NCBI RefSeq assembly: GCF_000002235.5
Contig: NW_022145594.1
Coordinates: forward strand, 20,489,390 to 20,553,389
Direction: 5' to 3'
Length of the DNA: 64,000 bases
Source: Strongylocentrotus purpuratus
Taxonomy: Eukaryota; Echinodermata; Echinoidea; Camarodonta; Strongylocentrotidae
Position 1 is the stretch's first letter. Every line of letters starts with the position of its first letter. Positions 1 to 12,272 of the stretch are shown piece by piece. Below the pieces are notes generated by a model. That model was not told the DNA's origin. It worked only from the letters and a program-made list of their open reading frames with translations, and searched no databases. A program made the translations under genes and the position numbers.

Positions 1-1250
1 AATATAAAAGGCACACGTGTGATAGCTTATTGTCTCAGCTACAACATATTCGAAGCTCAGCGAAAACAAAGCTAAAATATGGGAGATTTCGCTCGCAAAA
101 GACAGGAGTGTAGAATCCAGTTTTGAGAAAAAGTCATGTCCCATAGAGAATACACGCAAAATGTGAAAAATTGACATGCCTCCTTTAATCGCAAAAGTAC
201 GCCTTGATGCCTTAGTCAAAATGAAAAATTGTGGCAACTATACTTGTAGCAAATTGTCTCAGCTAGAACATATCAAAATTTAAAAGAAAATTGATCAATA
301 TTTACAGAGATACAATTAATTTTCCAAAAATATGCTGACGTCATAATATGCAAATTGAAATTTTGAGTTTGGAGGCCATTATGATGACATTATGAGTTAA
401 TTGAGGGTCAAATGAGACATGAAATCATATCTCCAACTCATAATCTATCTAAATATGAAAACATATTGGGAGTTCCCATCCATTCTGAACAGTTACAATG
501 AATTTTGTATAGGCATGTTTTTGCCAATGTATGGTGGATAAAGATAACGCAGATCTGCGCGTGCTGTCAACTTTGACGGACGCTCATTGCGTTATTAAAA
601 GGTGAACAAGTTATCAAAATGCTTGGAAAAATGTATCAAATATAATGACAGAAAAAATTCGGCGATTCTATATTGCAAAATGCCAGTACGCGCGAAAATG
701 CGCGCGCATGCGCGTGTGCGTAATTTTTTTATCAAATGCTCCATATGGCCTGAAACGGATGTAAAACAAAATTGGGATGATTTGGAGCATCTTAATTTTT
801 TTCGCGCGCGTAAACGCGCGGACATAAGCGTACGCGCATTTTTGCGCGCATTTATTGACTTGAAATTGACCGGACGGATATTGAGTTTAATCATGATAAA
901 TATGAATGAAAAATGGCTTTCCTTTATGAAGATATGATCATAAGTTGATTTTCACAAAATGGCGCCTGGATGACGTCACGATGACCTTGACTGTCTGAAA
1001 AGTCACACAGTTCTAAGTTAGACTAAGATCCATCATCATTGAAAGTTTCATGATAATGGCTTTATTCAGTCTTGAGATATCCTGCGAACAAATTCGAGGA
1101 AGAATAATAAAAATAAATAATAATAATAATAATAATAATAAAGAAAAATCTTGACGAAATCAAAAGGTGATACGTTGACTTCGTTACGTATCACCTAACT
1201 AGACTTTAATTCGTCACTTAGACGAATTAGGTGATACGTATGATAATGGT
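1..1250. repeat. Interspersed repeat family R1, copy 1 (left-truncated by window)
   Basis: This is the first of four diverged copies of a non-coding repeat of about 1.2 kb. The copies share, in order, a block with ACGTCATAATATGC, a CpG-rich core of GCGCGC runs near 690-860, a block with ATGGCGCCTGGATGACGTCA near 958, and a tail of AATAAT repeats. The tail is followed by an AGGTGATACGT/ACGTATCACCT hairpin at about 1165-1196. A second hairpin (ATTCGTC/GACGAAT) follows at about 1209-1230. Short open frames across the core are GC-rich low-complexity reading and are not genes. Class is unknown; a non-autonomous mobile element is my inference. Confidence 0.75.
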
Positions 1251-1894
1251 CTACATAACGAATAATGCATTACACGATATATTATTTTGTAAAATGCTTC
1301 TCCCATTCATATGCTTCTCCCATTATGATCTATTCATATGTCAAGATTAAATTGTGTATCCTTGATCATCATGGATCTAGGGAAGATAGATTGAAACAAT
1401 TTATGACCTTTGACCCTGTGCAGTAACCAATTACACATTTGACTCTAATTTACATCATGAAGAACACCTTTTGACGACTTTTATCTTATTCAAAGAAATG
1501 AAAATGTAATTGATAAATGATTATCATTATGATAATGATGATCATGATGATCATGATCATGATCATGAGCGCGATCATGACATCTTATTGAAAAAAATGA
1601 GGGTTGATTTAGATAGCATATAGTCTCAGCTACAACTTACTCCAAAGTCAACAAAATCCAAGCAGAAATAACGGCGATATTGCTCGCAAAAGACAGGAAT
1701 GTAGACTCCAGATTTTAGAAAAAGTCATCTCCCATAGGGATTACACGCAAAAAGTAATGGATTAAGTGAAAATAGGGTAATAATAACGTAAAAGGTTATT
1801 TATGACATTATTTGCGAATCTAGGTGTTTAAATAATCAAAGGAGATGGTACAGTGAAGGTCAAAAGGAAAAAAAAAAGTGAAAAAAAAAGTGTT
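1251..1894. other. No gene seen; spacer between repeat copies
   Basis: AT-rich sequence with a short run of overlapping ATGATCATGATC palindromes near 1535-1580. A fragment at 1610-1760 resembles the start of repeat R1 (the 'tctcagctacaac' and 'gctcgcaaaagacagga' blocks). No supported coding sequence. Confidence 0.5.
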
Positions 1895-1968
1895 GGAGAC
1901 ACCCGGACTCGAACCAGGGATCTCGAGGTTGGAAGTCAAGTGCGTTACCGATATACCAAAACATCTCC
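1895..1968 (-). tRNA. tRNA-like sequence, Gly(TCC)-like, possible pseudogene or SINE head
   Basis: On the minus strand 74 nt have tRNA form. The acceptor ends GGAGATG and TGTCTCC pair along 7 bp if G-T pairs are allowed. The T arm is CCTGG-TTCGAGT-CCGGG. The 7-nt anticodon loop reads CTTCCAA, which gives TCC. A T-run, a possible Pol III terminator, follows 5 nt past the 3' end. The anticodon stem (CTTGA with CCTCG) pairs badly in the canonical register, so this is more likely a decayed tRNA or SINE head than a working tRNA. Confidence 0.5.
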
Positions 1969-2049
1969 CATAGCGATTACACGTAAACGGGAAATGGAAT
2001 TCAGAAATCCTACTTTGCAAGTGAAATATGAGCATGATCCCGGCATCTA

Positions 2050-3215
2050 ATCGAAAAATAAAACACACACTTTTGATAGCTCATTGTCTCAGCTACAACA
2101 TATCCAAAGCTCAGCGAAAACAAAGATAAAACAACGGAGATTTTGCTCGCGAAAGACAGGAGTGTAGAATCCAGTTTTGAGAAAAAGTCACGTCCCATAG
2201 AGAATACACGCAAAATGCGAAAAATTGACATGCCTCCTTTAATCGCAAAAATACACCATGATACTTTTGTCAAAAATAAGAATTGTGAATACTACATTTG
2301 TAGAAAATTGTCTCAGCTAGAATATCAAAATTAAAAAGAAAATTGATCCATATTTACAGAGATACAATCAATTTTTCAAAAATATGCTGACGTCATAATA
2401 TGCAAATTAAAATTTTGAGTTTGGAGGCCATTATGATGACGTCATGAGTTAATTGAGGATAAAATGAGACATGAAATCATATATCCAACTCATAATCTAT
2501 CCAAATATGAAAAAATATTAGGAGTTTCTATCTATTCTAAAGAGTTACAATGAATTTTATATAGGCATGTTTTTGCCCATGTATTGTGGATAAAGATAAC
2601 GCAAATCCGCGCGCGCTGTCAACTTTGACGGACGCTCATTGCGTTAATAAAAGGTGAACAAATTATCAAAATGCTTGGAAAAATGTGCCAAATATGATGA
2701 TAGAGAAAATTCGGCGATTCTATGTTGTAAAATGCTAGTACGCGCAAAAAACGCGCGCGCATGCGCGTGAGCGCGATTTTTTGTCAAATGCTTTATATGG
2801 CCTGAAACGTATGCAAAAAAAATTTGGGATGATTTAGAGCTTTTTAATTTTTTGCGCGCGCGTAAACGCGCGGACGAACGCGCACGCGCGCATTTGCGCA
2901 CGTTTATTGACCTGAAATTGACCGGACGGATATTGATCTTAATCATGATGAATATGAATGAGAAATACTTTTCCGTTATGAAGATATGATCATAAGTTGA
3001 TTTTTACAAAATGGCGCCTGGATGACGTCACGATGACCTTGACTCTCTGGAAAGTCACACAGTTCTAAGTTAGACTAAGATCTATCATCATTGAAAGTTT
3101 CATGATAATGGCTTCATTCAGTCTTGAGATATCCTGCGAACAAATTCGAGGAAGAATAAAAAGAAATAACTAGACTTTAATTCGTCACTTTGACGAATTA
3201 GGTGATACGTAATTA
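2050..3215. repeat. Interspersed repeat family R1, copy 2
   Basis: The most complete copy of the family. It starts with the 'gctcattgtctcagctacaac' block and ends with the ATTCGTC/GACGAAT hairpin and AGGTGATACGTA near 3180-3212. It is collinear with copy 1 across the CpG-rich core at 2606-2905. Open frames in the core appear on both strands only because GCGCGC runs lack stops. Confidence 0.75.
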
Positions 3216-3760
3216 ATGCTCATGTGTAACATAATGAAGAACGCATTTTCACGATGTCATCTTTCGTAATAAATTACTACTCCCATTATGGTCTATATCC
3301 ATGAGTCAAGTTTCAACTGTGTAAGGCAGAGGGAGACAGAGCAATAGAATAAGAGGGAGGCAAGGTAAGAGAGAGAGAGAGGGTGAAAGAGTAGAGAGAG
3401 AGAGAGGGTAGAGGGTGAAAGAGTAGAGAGAGAGATATAGATAGATGCAGAGACAGACCAAAAAAGGGAGAGGGGCAGAACATGAAACCAAGTAACACAT
3501 CAATCCACATCTTTCAATTGTTTCCCACCTCATTCCATATTCTGGACCCTTCAGAACATTCAAAGAAGATAAGACGATAGGTTTCTACCTCTTTTCTACA
3601 AAAGGAACATACATTTGACTGTGTTAATCCAAAAAGATACAGTTTATCATTACAAAATATGATGTGATGTAAGAGTTTAAACTAAAATTCCCTGGTGACC
3701 ATGATTAAGAGTGGTATAGCGCCCCCTTCAGGTATTTGATAGAGATTTGTAGAATCAGGA
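3216..3760. other. No gene; GA-rich microsatellite
   Basis: A purine-rich GAGAGA tract lies at 3330-3460. The open frames on its minus strand (Ser/Leu-rich) are low-complexity artefacts. The rest is unremarkable AT-rich DNA. Confidence 0.6.
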
Positions 3761-5040
3761 TTTCAGAAAAAGTCGCCAAACACGCAAACTAAGAAAATTC
3801 TGACATGTCGCCTTTAATTGAAATTTTCACTATGATAATGTCATCAAAATGATAAATGATGTACATCATTCTTATAGATAATTTGCTTAGCTACGCCGTA
3901 TCAAAATTTTGGAGAACATAAAGCACAAATAAGCTAGATAGTGCTCAAAGATCAATGTCATGTAGATTCATGACGTGAACGAATTTCACCTTCCATAGAC
4001 ATAACACGCAAATTGAGAAAATTCTGACATGTGGCCTTTAATTGAATTTTTGTACTATAATGACGTCAATAAAATAAAAAGCAGTGTGTATTGATCTTGT
4101 AGGCAATTTCCTACGCTACAAGATACCGCAATTTGGAAGAAAATCAGTCAATATTATGAGAAATACACTAAATTGTCCATAAATATAATGACGTCATAAT
4201 ATGCAATTTTGACTTCCAAGGCCATTATAATGACGTCAAGATGTATTGAATGGCCAAATGAGATATGAAATCATATCTCCGACTCATACTGTATATAAAT
4301 ATGAAAAAAGAATGGCAGTCCTTATTCACCCCGATGCACTTTTTATAGGCATGTTTTTGCCCATATATGCTATGTAATACATGACCTCGCGCGCGCGGAT
4401 ATTTTTCTTGAACGGACGCTCATTCCGTTATTAATAGTGATAAAGAGATGAACATGGTATCAAATTGTTCAGAAAAATATGAGGAATATCCTGTCAAAAC
4501 AAATATACAAGGAATTATTTTTTGTTCGGCCGTGACAAACGAAAACGTGCAAAAATGCGTGTTTTGCGCGATTTTTTATGAAATGCTTATAATGGCCTAA
4601 AACGTATGCAAAAAAAATTTAAGACGATTTTGAGCAATATAAAATTTTACGCGCGCATTAACGCGCGCACGTACGCGTACGCGCATTTTTGAACGCATTT
4701 ATTGACCTGAAATTGACGGGACAGATATTGACCTTGATCGTGATAAATATGAATGAGAAATGGCTTTCTGTTATGAAGATATGATCATGAGTTGATTTTC
4801 ACAAAATGGCGCCTGGATGACGTCACGATGACTTTGAGTCTTTGAAAAGTCACACAGTTCTAAGTTAGACTAAGATCTATCATCATTGAAGGATTCATGA
4901 TTATGGCTTTTTTCATTCTGGAGATATCCTGCGAACAAATTCATGGCAGAATAATAAAAATAATAAAGAAAATCTTGACGAAATCAAAAGGTGATACGTC
5001 TACGTACGTATCACCTAATAATAATAATAACTAGACATAT
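3760..5040. repeat. Interspersed repeat family R1, copy 3
   Basis: A more diverged copy, with an extra partial duplication of the 5' block at 3895-4110. It keeps the CpG core (4380-4700), the GGCGCCTGGATGACGTCA block near 4808 and the terminal AGGTGATACGT hairpin at 4990-5018. After the tail the next hairpin stem is ATACTTG/CAAGTAT, different from copies 1 and 2. Confidence 0.7.
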
Positions 5041-6361
5041 AATACTTGTTTGGAACAAGTATAGGTGGGCTGGTCAACTAACATTTGAGATAAAATAGAG
5101 CAAAAATAAGCGACATACTGCTTACAAATTCTTAAAAGACAATATCATGTAGATTCATAACGTGAACTAAATTCACCTTCTATAGGCATAACACGCAAAT
5201 TATGAAGTTTTTGACATGAGGCCTTTAATCGTAATTTTCACTATGATGACGTCATCAAAATGAAAAATGGTTATTACTGCGCTTGTAGAGAATTGTCTTA
5301 GCTACAACATATCGAAATTTGGAAGAAAATTGATCAATATTTACAGAGATACAATCAATTTTACATAAATATGCTGACGTCATAATATGCAAATTCGTAT
5401 TTTGAGTTCCAAGGCCATTAAGATGATGTCACGATACACTTAATGGCCAAATGAGACATGAAATCATATCTCCGACTCATACTCTTTTCAAATATCAAAA
5501 CAGAATTGGGGTCCAGGTGCATCCCAAAGAGCTATAATGAATTGTGTATAGGCATGTTTTTGCCCATGTATGTTATGTATTACAAGAGCTCGCGCGCACG
5601 GACATTTATGTTAAGCGAACGCTCATTCCGTTAATAATAGTCATAAAGAGATAAACATGGTATCAATTTGTTTGTAAAAATATGGAAAATATCTTGAAAG
5701 AAAAAAATGGCGATTCTATGTTTTGTAATGGTGTTACGCGCGAAAACGCGCGCGCACGCACGTGTGCGCGATTTTTGCGCGATTTTTTATAAAATGCTTA
5801 AAATGGCCTTAAACGTATGCAAAATAAATTTGAAACGATTCTCAGCATTATAAAATTTTGCGCGCGCACTAACGCGCGGACGTACGCGCACGCGCGCGTT
5901 TTTTGACATGAAATTGACCGGACTGATATTGACCTTGATCATGATAAATATGAATGAGAAATGATTTACCGTTATGAAAATATGATCATGAGTAAATTTT
6001 CAGAAAATTTCACAAAATGGCGCCTAGATGACGTCATCAGTCAAGGTCAAGGTTTTAAACCTTACCGTGTTTTCTCCATATGCCTATACATATGTGTGCC
6101 AAATTTCAAGTTATTTGATTTAGCCATTTTCAAGTTATCTTGTTAACAAAAAAGTGGTTAGAAATAAAATAAATAAATAATAATAAAGGCAATTTTAACA
6201 AAATTATAAGGTGGTCTGTATAGATACAGCCCACCTGATAATAAAGAAAATCTTGACGAAATCAATAGGTGATACGTAGACTTCGTTACGTATCACCTAA
6301 TAATAAAGAAAATCTTGACGAAATCAAAAGGTGATACGTATATTTCATACGTATCACCTAA
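5041..6361. repeat. Interspersed repeat family R1, copy 4, with repeated 3' hairpins
   Basis: Fourth copy. The CpG core is at 5590-5905. The end holds three hairpins: AGGTGGTCTGT/ACAGCCCACCT at 6210-6236, then two tandem units of about 60 bp (6240-6300 and 6301-6361). Each of these two carries AGGTGATACGT and its inverse around a short loop. Confidence 0.7.
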
Positions 6362-7398
6362 TAATTACCTAATTGCGTACTGAAAAGACCAAACTGACAA
6401 CGGGACGCATTAAGATCCAAATGCATGAAATGGTATGTTTGGCATTTAAGATTGCTCCCCAAAAAATAATTAAATTTAAAAAGAAAATGAATAAAAAAAT
6501 TAAAGAAAATGAATTAAAAAAAATATATATATGTATATTTAAAAAAAAAAAGAAAAAAGAGCGGCCCGAAAATGACGAGCGGGCGGTCGAGGACAACCAA
6601 ACAATTTTTATTTATTTTTTTTTTTTTTTTTGGGGGGGGGGGGGGGCCTTACCGTAAACTGGTATATTGCCAACATGCTATGACAAATTTTGTCACAGCT
6701 AGTCAAATGTGCATTGATTTGAGTACAATCAGTTGTTGTAATTTGTAATTCACCCTAAAATATGAAAAAGTCTTATTTTTAAGAAAAGTGGCAAAAATGT
6801 TCAATTATTAGAATATATTAGATCTATGACTTGTAGTGAGCAGAGGGCCAACGTCAGATAAGAGGAGTTTGCCTACCAATACCTCACAAACTAAGCACAC
6901 CTTGTTTATTTGAAAGATTTTATCATGATAAACAAAATGTTTCATAGGTTTAAACAAAACAAAAAATGATTTGTTTCTGATTGCTTTGTTCCCTTCCTCC
7001 ACAAGATTTAGTTATTTTTATATCAAAAAAGGGTATAAGAGTATAACCAAAATTTGAATGAAATATTTCATCTAAAGTCTCTTGGCTTGGTTCATAGAAG
7101 AAAAGCACTATTGATTATACAACCTTTCAAGTTGGAAAAGCATTTGAAAATATCCAACCTATTAAGTGCAAATTGAATTGAATTCACGGATTTTGAAGAT
7201 GTCTCATGTTCTGAACATTATAAGAGGCAACAATATTTGTGCTAATGCTCAACCCACACAGTTTATGTGTACAAGATATGAGAAGCCAAGTTATGACCTT
7301 TACCAATGGTCATGAATGCTTTAAATCTCTTACATACTTGTGAATGAAGTTAGAAGGACATACCATTGTAATGTAAATGTGCTTTGATTCCTTTTCAG
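6362..7398. other. Low complexity, then first long unit of the cassette array
   Basis: A-rich DNA is followed by a T-run and a G-run at 6605-6645. From about 6650 the sequence is collinear with parts of 10560-10935 and 11490-11800, so it belongs to the duplicated unit that carries the 66-nt cassette exon. No coding sequence is seen before 7399. Confidence 0.5.
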
Positions 7399-7464
7399 TT
7401 AATAGAGCAGGAAAGAGGAAAGGGGTCTGATGATTTAACTAAAGAATCGGCATCCACATCCAAG
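7399..7464 (+). CDS. Candidate 66-nt cassette exon A1 (22 codons)
   Basis: The segment sits between a pyrimidine-rich CTTTTCAG acceptor and an AAG|GTTTGT donor. Only phase 0 is free of stops, and it reads LIEQERGKGSDDLTKESAS followed by TSK. A second copy at 10936-11001 keeps the length, both splice signals and the open phase while diverging at several residues. This supports a real exon rather than chance. The parent gene is unknown; the LRR-ZU5-Death gene downstream is the obvious candidate. The peptide is hydrophilic and looks like a flexible linker. Confidence 0.45.
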
Positions 7465-8174
7465 GTTTGTGTGCATGAGATTTTCATTTCCATTTCCTAC
7501 TTCCGGTCCAAGTTTATACCCAACATGACATTTTTCTATAAGAACAGCCAATGTATTTTGTTGCCATAAATATGGTAAAAAAAAGCTTATCAATTTCATT
7601 CAAGTTCTGTTTTTGTTTTGTTTTATTTCCACTTTTTCATATCAATACAAAGAAACATCATATGAATAATATGTAAGTTTGACAAGATATGTTTCTCGTT
7701 AAAATACAAGTTTCTTACAAGGTAAAAGCAGGAGAGCGCATATCGTAAGCGTAAATGCCTGATGATGACCGTGGCCTCGTCCGAGTTAGCAAAATAAATG
7801 AACAACCCATGCAAGGGATGCGATTAAAAATCTATTTATCATTTGTATTATAAATTGATGTGTTTTATTCATTATTAAATAAAGTATAAATGAAGTGATT
7901 AAAAGTGAGCATGGCTGAATTAATTTTAAGTGAAAATAACAAAACATATTTAGTGAAATATTTCGTGTTGAGAAGTGCATTAATTTGTGCATAGTGCAAA
8001 ACTTTAGCTTGGTGGAACAAAAAGAGACTAATACCGTGATATTAATTGTGTGGTGGTTTCAGTTACGGGTGATAATATTAAATGTATGCAGGGTCCATTC
8101 CTGTTGACAAACAATTCAAGACATAACAAATTAAATTATTTAAAATTTCTATGTAAGATCTATCAAACTATACT
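7465..8174. other. No gene seen; intron-like spacer
   Basis: AT-rich sequence between cassette exon A1 and the inserted LINE. I see no conserved frame or terminal repeats. Confidence 0.4.
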
Positions 8175-9690
8175 AAGTTAACAAATATGTTTTATATAAG
8201 CTTTAAAAGAATAAAGGGAGGTCCTAGTTTTAATATGGTTTGGTAGGTTATTTCCAAATATCTAGTCCATGGTGTCTAATGGTGGCTAAACTGTGAGTTT
8301 GGGATTATTAAGATGGTAATCATGAGCATGTCGAGTTAAATATGAGTGTACGTTTACAATTAATAAACAAAAGTTTAAGAAAGATGCTGGAAGTGTTTTG
8401 GAAGTGTACTTAAACATAAAAATGGCAGTTTGGAGCGTATATATATCATAAACCTTTAATGTTTTTAATTGACTAAATAACGGGTTTGAATTTGCCAAAT
8501 AGTTAGAGTGTGTACAAATACGAATTGCTCTCTTCTGCAAAAGAAATATTGAGTTTATTTTAGTTTTACTAAAGTTTGCCCATATAATATTGCAATATGT
8601 TATATACGGTAAAATTTAAGTATTATAAAGAATAAACAAAGATCTATCATTTATCAAACATTTCATTTTATACAAAATACCAATATTCCGGGCTATCAAA
8701 ATATTTATATTATGACTGTGTTCGTTCCAAGACAAATTTGAGTCAATAATAAGTCCTACAAATTTTGTTGATTTTTTTTCTACCAGGGATAAACCATCTA
8801 TAAACAAATTACATTGTGGTTGGTCTTGGCAGTTAATAGTTCTAAAACGGATAAAATTAGTTTTACTTATATTTAAGGATAATTTATTACATTTAAACCA
8901 TATTGAAATATTACACAAATCATGATTTACAGTATCAACAAATGTATCAATATTTTGTTGTGTGTAAAGTATATTTGTATCGTCGGCAAAAAGAATGTAA
9001 GTTAGAATATTTTATGATTTTATTATATCATTTACATAAATCAACAATAAGAGCGGGCCTAAGATGGAGCCTTGAGGAACTCCACATGTGAGGTTCAATT
9101 TTGAGGAACTATTTTAATGATAGTAAACATACTGTGTTCTATTTTTAAGATAGTCCTCAAACCAGGATAGAGCAAGGCCTCTGGTACCAAAATGTTTTAG
9201 TTCATGAAGTAAGATTGTATGATCAATGGTATCAAAGGCTTTACTCATATCCATAAAAACACCTATAACACGCTCCTTATTTGCAAGAGATTCAATTATT
9301 TTATCATTAAAGCAAAATCAGTTGAATGATTTTTCCTAAATCCAAACTGGTTAGGAATCAAAATATCGTGCTCATTCAAAAAAGAAATCAATCTTTTATA
9401 TACCGATTTCTCAAAAACCTTTGAAATACTTGATATTAATGATATGGGACGATAATTTTGAACTTTAGATGGGTCCTTTTTAATTAATCGGTATAACTTT
9501 AGCAACTTTTAATAAGTTCGAGAGAGAAATATTACATATATGAACCAATGGAGAAACAATAAAGTGTATTATTTGCTTAATGATCGAGATTCATACTTAA
9601 CCCATCTGGTCCTGATGACTTGCTTTGAATGATTTGAATATTATGTAGAATAATATAGTCCGTTTGATATGTAACGTTAAGCATGTAAAA
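8175..9690 (-). mobile_element. Decayed CR1/L2-like LINE, 5'-truncated reverse transcriptase
   Basis: Reading the minus strand from right to left there are ordered reverse-transcriptase motifs. SKSSGPDGLS is near 9600-9640, NYRPISLISS near 9440, FMDMSKAFDT near 9225-9265, CGVPQGSILGPL near 9052-9087 and FADDT (catalytic YxDD-type box) near 8976-8992. Then come KFVGLIIDSNLSW near 8720-8760 and QKRAIRI near 8515-8537, followed by a terminal SLYSFKAYIKHIC. The order and the thumb-like C-terminus fit the CR1/L2/Jockey group. Frames shift between these blocks and stops interrupt them, and the endonuclease is absent, so the copy is dead. It interrupts the cassette-exon array. Confidence 0.85.
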
Positions 9691-10426
9691 TGTTTCAGTT
9701 CGTACTAGTCTCAATATAAACAATCGTTTCACCGTGGTTGCATGTGCAGTGACTTGTGCAAGTGCTAAAATAATACAACGAATGGTGAGTGAATAAACGG
9801 ATCAACGAATTACAGCCATTGGTGGCGGTTCCGGTTTAGTACTGACCACCGCCAGTTCAGGAAAAAAAGGGAGAAATAACTAAACATGAGAAAACGTACA
9901 GTATTAAAGGCAAATATGCGTGGGTACAAACAGGGACAGGTAAGAGGAATGCAGGTTAGAATGGATTATTTAAATGCGCAAGAGTGTATAGGTTACGAGG
10001 CTCCAAGGAAAGGAATCAGGGTCTCCCATTCATATGCTACAACATTCTTGATTGTAAACACAAGGAATATATACTACAATAAATTGTATCGACACAATTA
10101 ACAATGTATTTTCATTTGACTTTATTTAATAATAAGAATGTTACACCTGCGAATTACCAAGTGTGATAGCTATAAATTAAGAAATCAAAGACCCTGGGTA
10201 ATCCGCTTTGTATGAGAAATCAGTCTTCCCCATTTAAAACAATGATCTTCTCTCTATCTTTTTAAAGGTTAATTTTTATTAAGGTTCATAATTCCAAAAT
10301 ACAAATTTTCCCATACCTTTAATATCTCCTGGGGAAAAAACCCCTGTAACAACCATCTTTGAGGTCACTATATCCTGTTTGGATGACATGCTTTGTAAAT
10401 GCTTTTCTCTTCTCTACTCATTTCAG
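9691..10426. other. No gene seen; part of duplicated cassette unit
   Basis: From about 10170 the sequence ('accctgggtaatccgc', 'aatatctcc') is a diverged copy of the segment upstream of cassette exons B1-B5. It leads to a degenerate acceptor at 10426. The earlier part shows nothing recognisable. Confidence 0.4.
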
Positions 10427-10453
10427 ATGTTCAACCCAGAGTTGTTTGATTAC
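10427..10453 (+). pseudogene. Degenerate 13-codon cassette exon (B0)
   Basis: It follows a CATTTCAG acceptor in the same context as exons B1-B5 and also begins ATG. The donor position reads GCAACA instead of GTAAGT, and the following intron start is deleted. It is probably a dead copy of the 39-nt cassette. Confidence 0.4.
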
Positions 10454-10935
10454 GCAACACCTCCAAACAAGAACAAACTAGATTTTAATTAGTTCCTCAA
10501 TGCTTTGTTCCCTCTTTTCCCAAGTTTTAGTTTTGTTTAAGGCATGTAACCGTGTATAATAGGGTATAACCAAAATTTAATGAAATCTTTTTTCATCTAA
10601 ACTCTCTTGGCTCGGTTAATAGAAGAAAAGCAGGTTTGATTATACAACATTTCAAGTTCGAAAAGCATCTGAAAATATTCATACCCATTTAGTGCAAATT
10701 GAAATGAATTCATGGATTTTGAAGATGTCTGATGTTCTGAACATTATATGAGGCAACGATCTTTATGTAATGAGGAACCCACTGTTTGTGTGTTCAAGAT
10801 ATCTTTCGGAGATCATGAGAAGCTTAGTTATGACCTCTACTCATGGACGTAGATGCTTAAACTCTCATTCGTACTTGTAAATAGAGTTGGGAGAAAGCTA
10901 CATTATAATATAAATATGCTTTAATTTCTTTTCAG

Positions 10936-11001
10936 TCGATAAAGCAGAAAGGAGGAAAAAGGTCTGATGTTTCAACTACAAAACTGGATGCCCTAACTAA
11001 G
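10936..11001 (+). CDS. Candidate 66-nt cassette exon A2 (22 codons)
   Basis: Paralogue of the exon at 7399, with a TTTTCAG acceptor and an AAG|GTTGTG donor. It reads SIKQKGGKRSDVSTTKLD plus ALTK in the only phase conserved between the two copies. The surrounding intron (about 400 bp) is also duplicated. Confidence 0.45.
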
Positions 11002-12233
11002 GTTGTGTGCTTGAGACTTTCAGTTATATTTCTTACCTCTGGTCAAAGTTTATACCCAACATGATCTTTTACTATATAAACTGGCAAGTTTTTCACTGCA
11101 ATGATTATAGTTATAAAGAATGCCTTCACTTAAAAAGCTGTGAAAGCTATATAATAAGGAGGCAAAAAGCTTGTGTAGCCTGCCTTGTCAGAAATTTCAG
11201 TCTTTCAAATGGAAAGCGATGATCTCTTTTTTATAGTGTGCATATGCCCCTCAATTCCTATTGCCTACATTTAACATGCGTAATAAATTGAAATGTCTCA
11301 TAATATAATATAGTATTTCTCGTCAGCTCCCCCCCCCCCCCCTCCCCCTCCATCCGCTAGCTCCCGATCCACAGATGGTTTTGGATCTGCAGAAAATAAC
11401 ATAAATAAATACATTTACATTCCAGGCACAATGTTTAGATGAATGGTCATATAGTGCTTGTCTTTCTGTTTTGTTAATACAAACTGATTATGAATAACAA
11501 CTGCCATAGTAATATGACAAATCATGTCACAGCCAATCAAATGCATCGCTTTTAGTAGGGTACAAAATTATTTTGTAACTTGTTATTGAACTGAAAATAT
11601 GAAATTCTCTAGCCTTTTGGACAATTAGCATAAAATATTCAGTTATACATGTATGTATGTGAAAACGGCAGAAAATGTCTGGCTCAAAGACTCACTCAAA
11701 GCCTGGACATGAATGGTTCGAAAATACTCTGGACTGAACCACAACATATTCAGAACAGAATTATTGGTAAAAAGTATATAATATTAGGTCAACTACTTGT
11801 AGTGCCAGGATCATCTTGCTAAGGAGAAAATAATTTGAAACTCTCATCCTACTGGTTGAGGAACAACTTGAATGAGAAAGAGCCAACCAAATATTTTTAA
11901 AGAAACGAATGACAAAGTTGCCTCTCCAAAAATCCTGGGTGATCTGCCTTGTCGAGTAATCAGTCTACCCCATTGAAAACAATGAACTCCTTTGGTACCT
12001 TGAAACCAGACAAAACGCATTTATAGATATATGATCATATTGGGGTTACTTGTCTTCCCGAAGGTTTATTTTTCTGAAGGTGTATATATTCCATAAGATG
12101 AAACAACTTCCCCATACCTGCAATATCCCCTTAGGGAAAACAACTCCAAAAACAACCCTCTTATGGGACATAATGTTCTGTTGGGATCAGATGTTTGATA
12201 AATGCTCTTAAATTCTTTCTCAACTCTTTTCAG
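11002..12233. repeat. Spacer of cassette array
   Basis: Intron-like DNA with a C-run at 11330-11352. From about 11830 it becomes the upstream part of the 1.16-kb B unit that recurs at about 12990 and 14150. No gene. Confidence 0.6.
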
Positions 12234-12272
12234 ATGAGCGATCTCCGAGGGTCGTCTAGGTCGTCTGGCTAC
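12234..12272 (+). CDS. Candidate 39-nt cassette exon B1 (13 codons)
   Basis: Acceptor CTCTTTTCAG, donor TAC|GTAAGT. Phase 0 reads MSDLRGSSRSSGY. Phase 2 hits TGA in every copy of this exon and phase 1 hits TAG in this copy, so 0-0 is the only phase open in all five copies. The exon is serine-rich and would act as a linker. Its flanking unit is tandemly repeated. Confidence 0.5.

Noticed and set aside
3306-3563. Overlapping minus-strand open frames rich in Ser and Leu
   Set aside because: They come from a GAGAGA microsatellite, which lacks stops in several frames.
4480-5020. Hammerhead-type ribozyme in the R1 tail ('cttgacgaaatc')
   Set aside because: A GAAA box is present but no CUGAUGA core lies at the right spacing on either strand.
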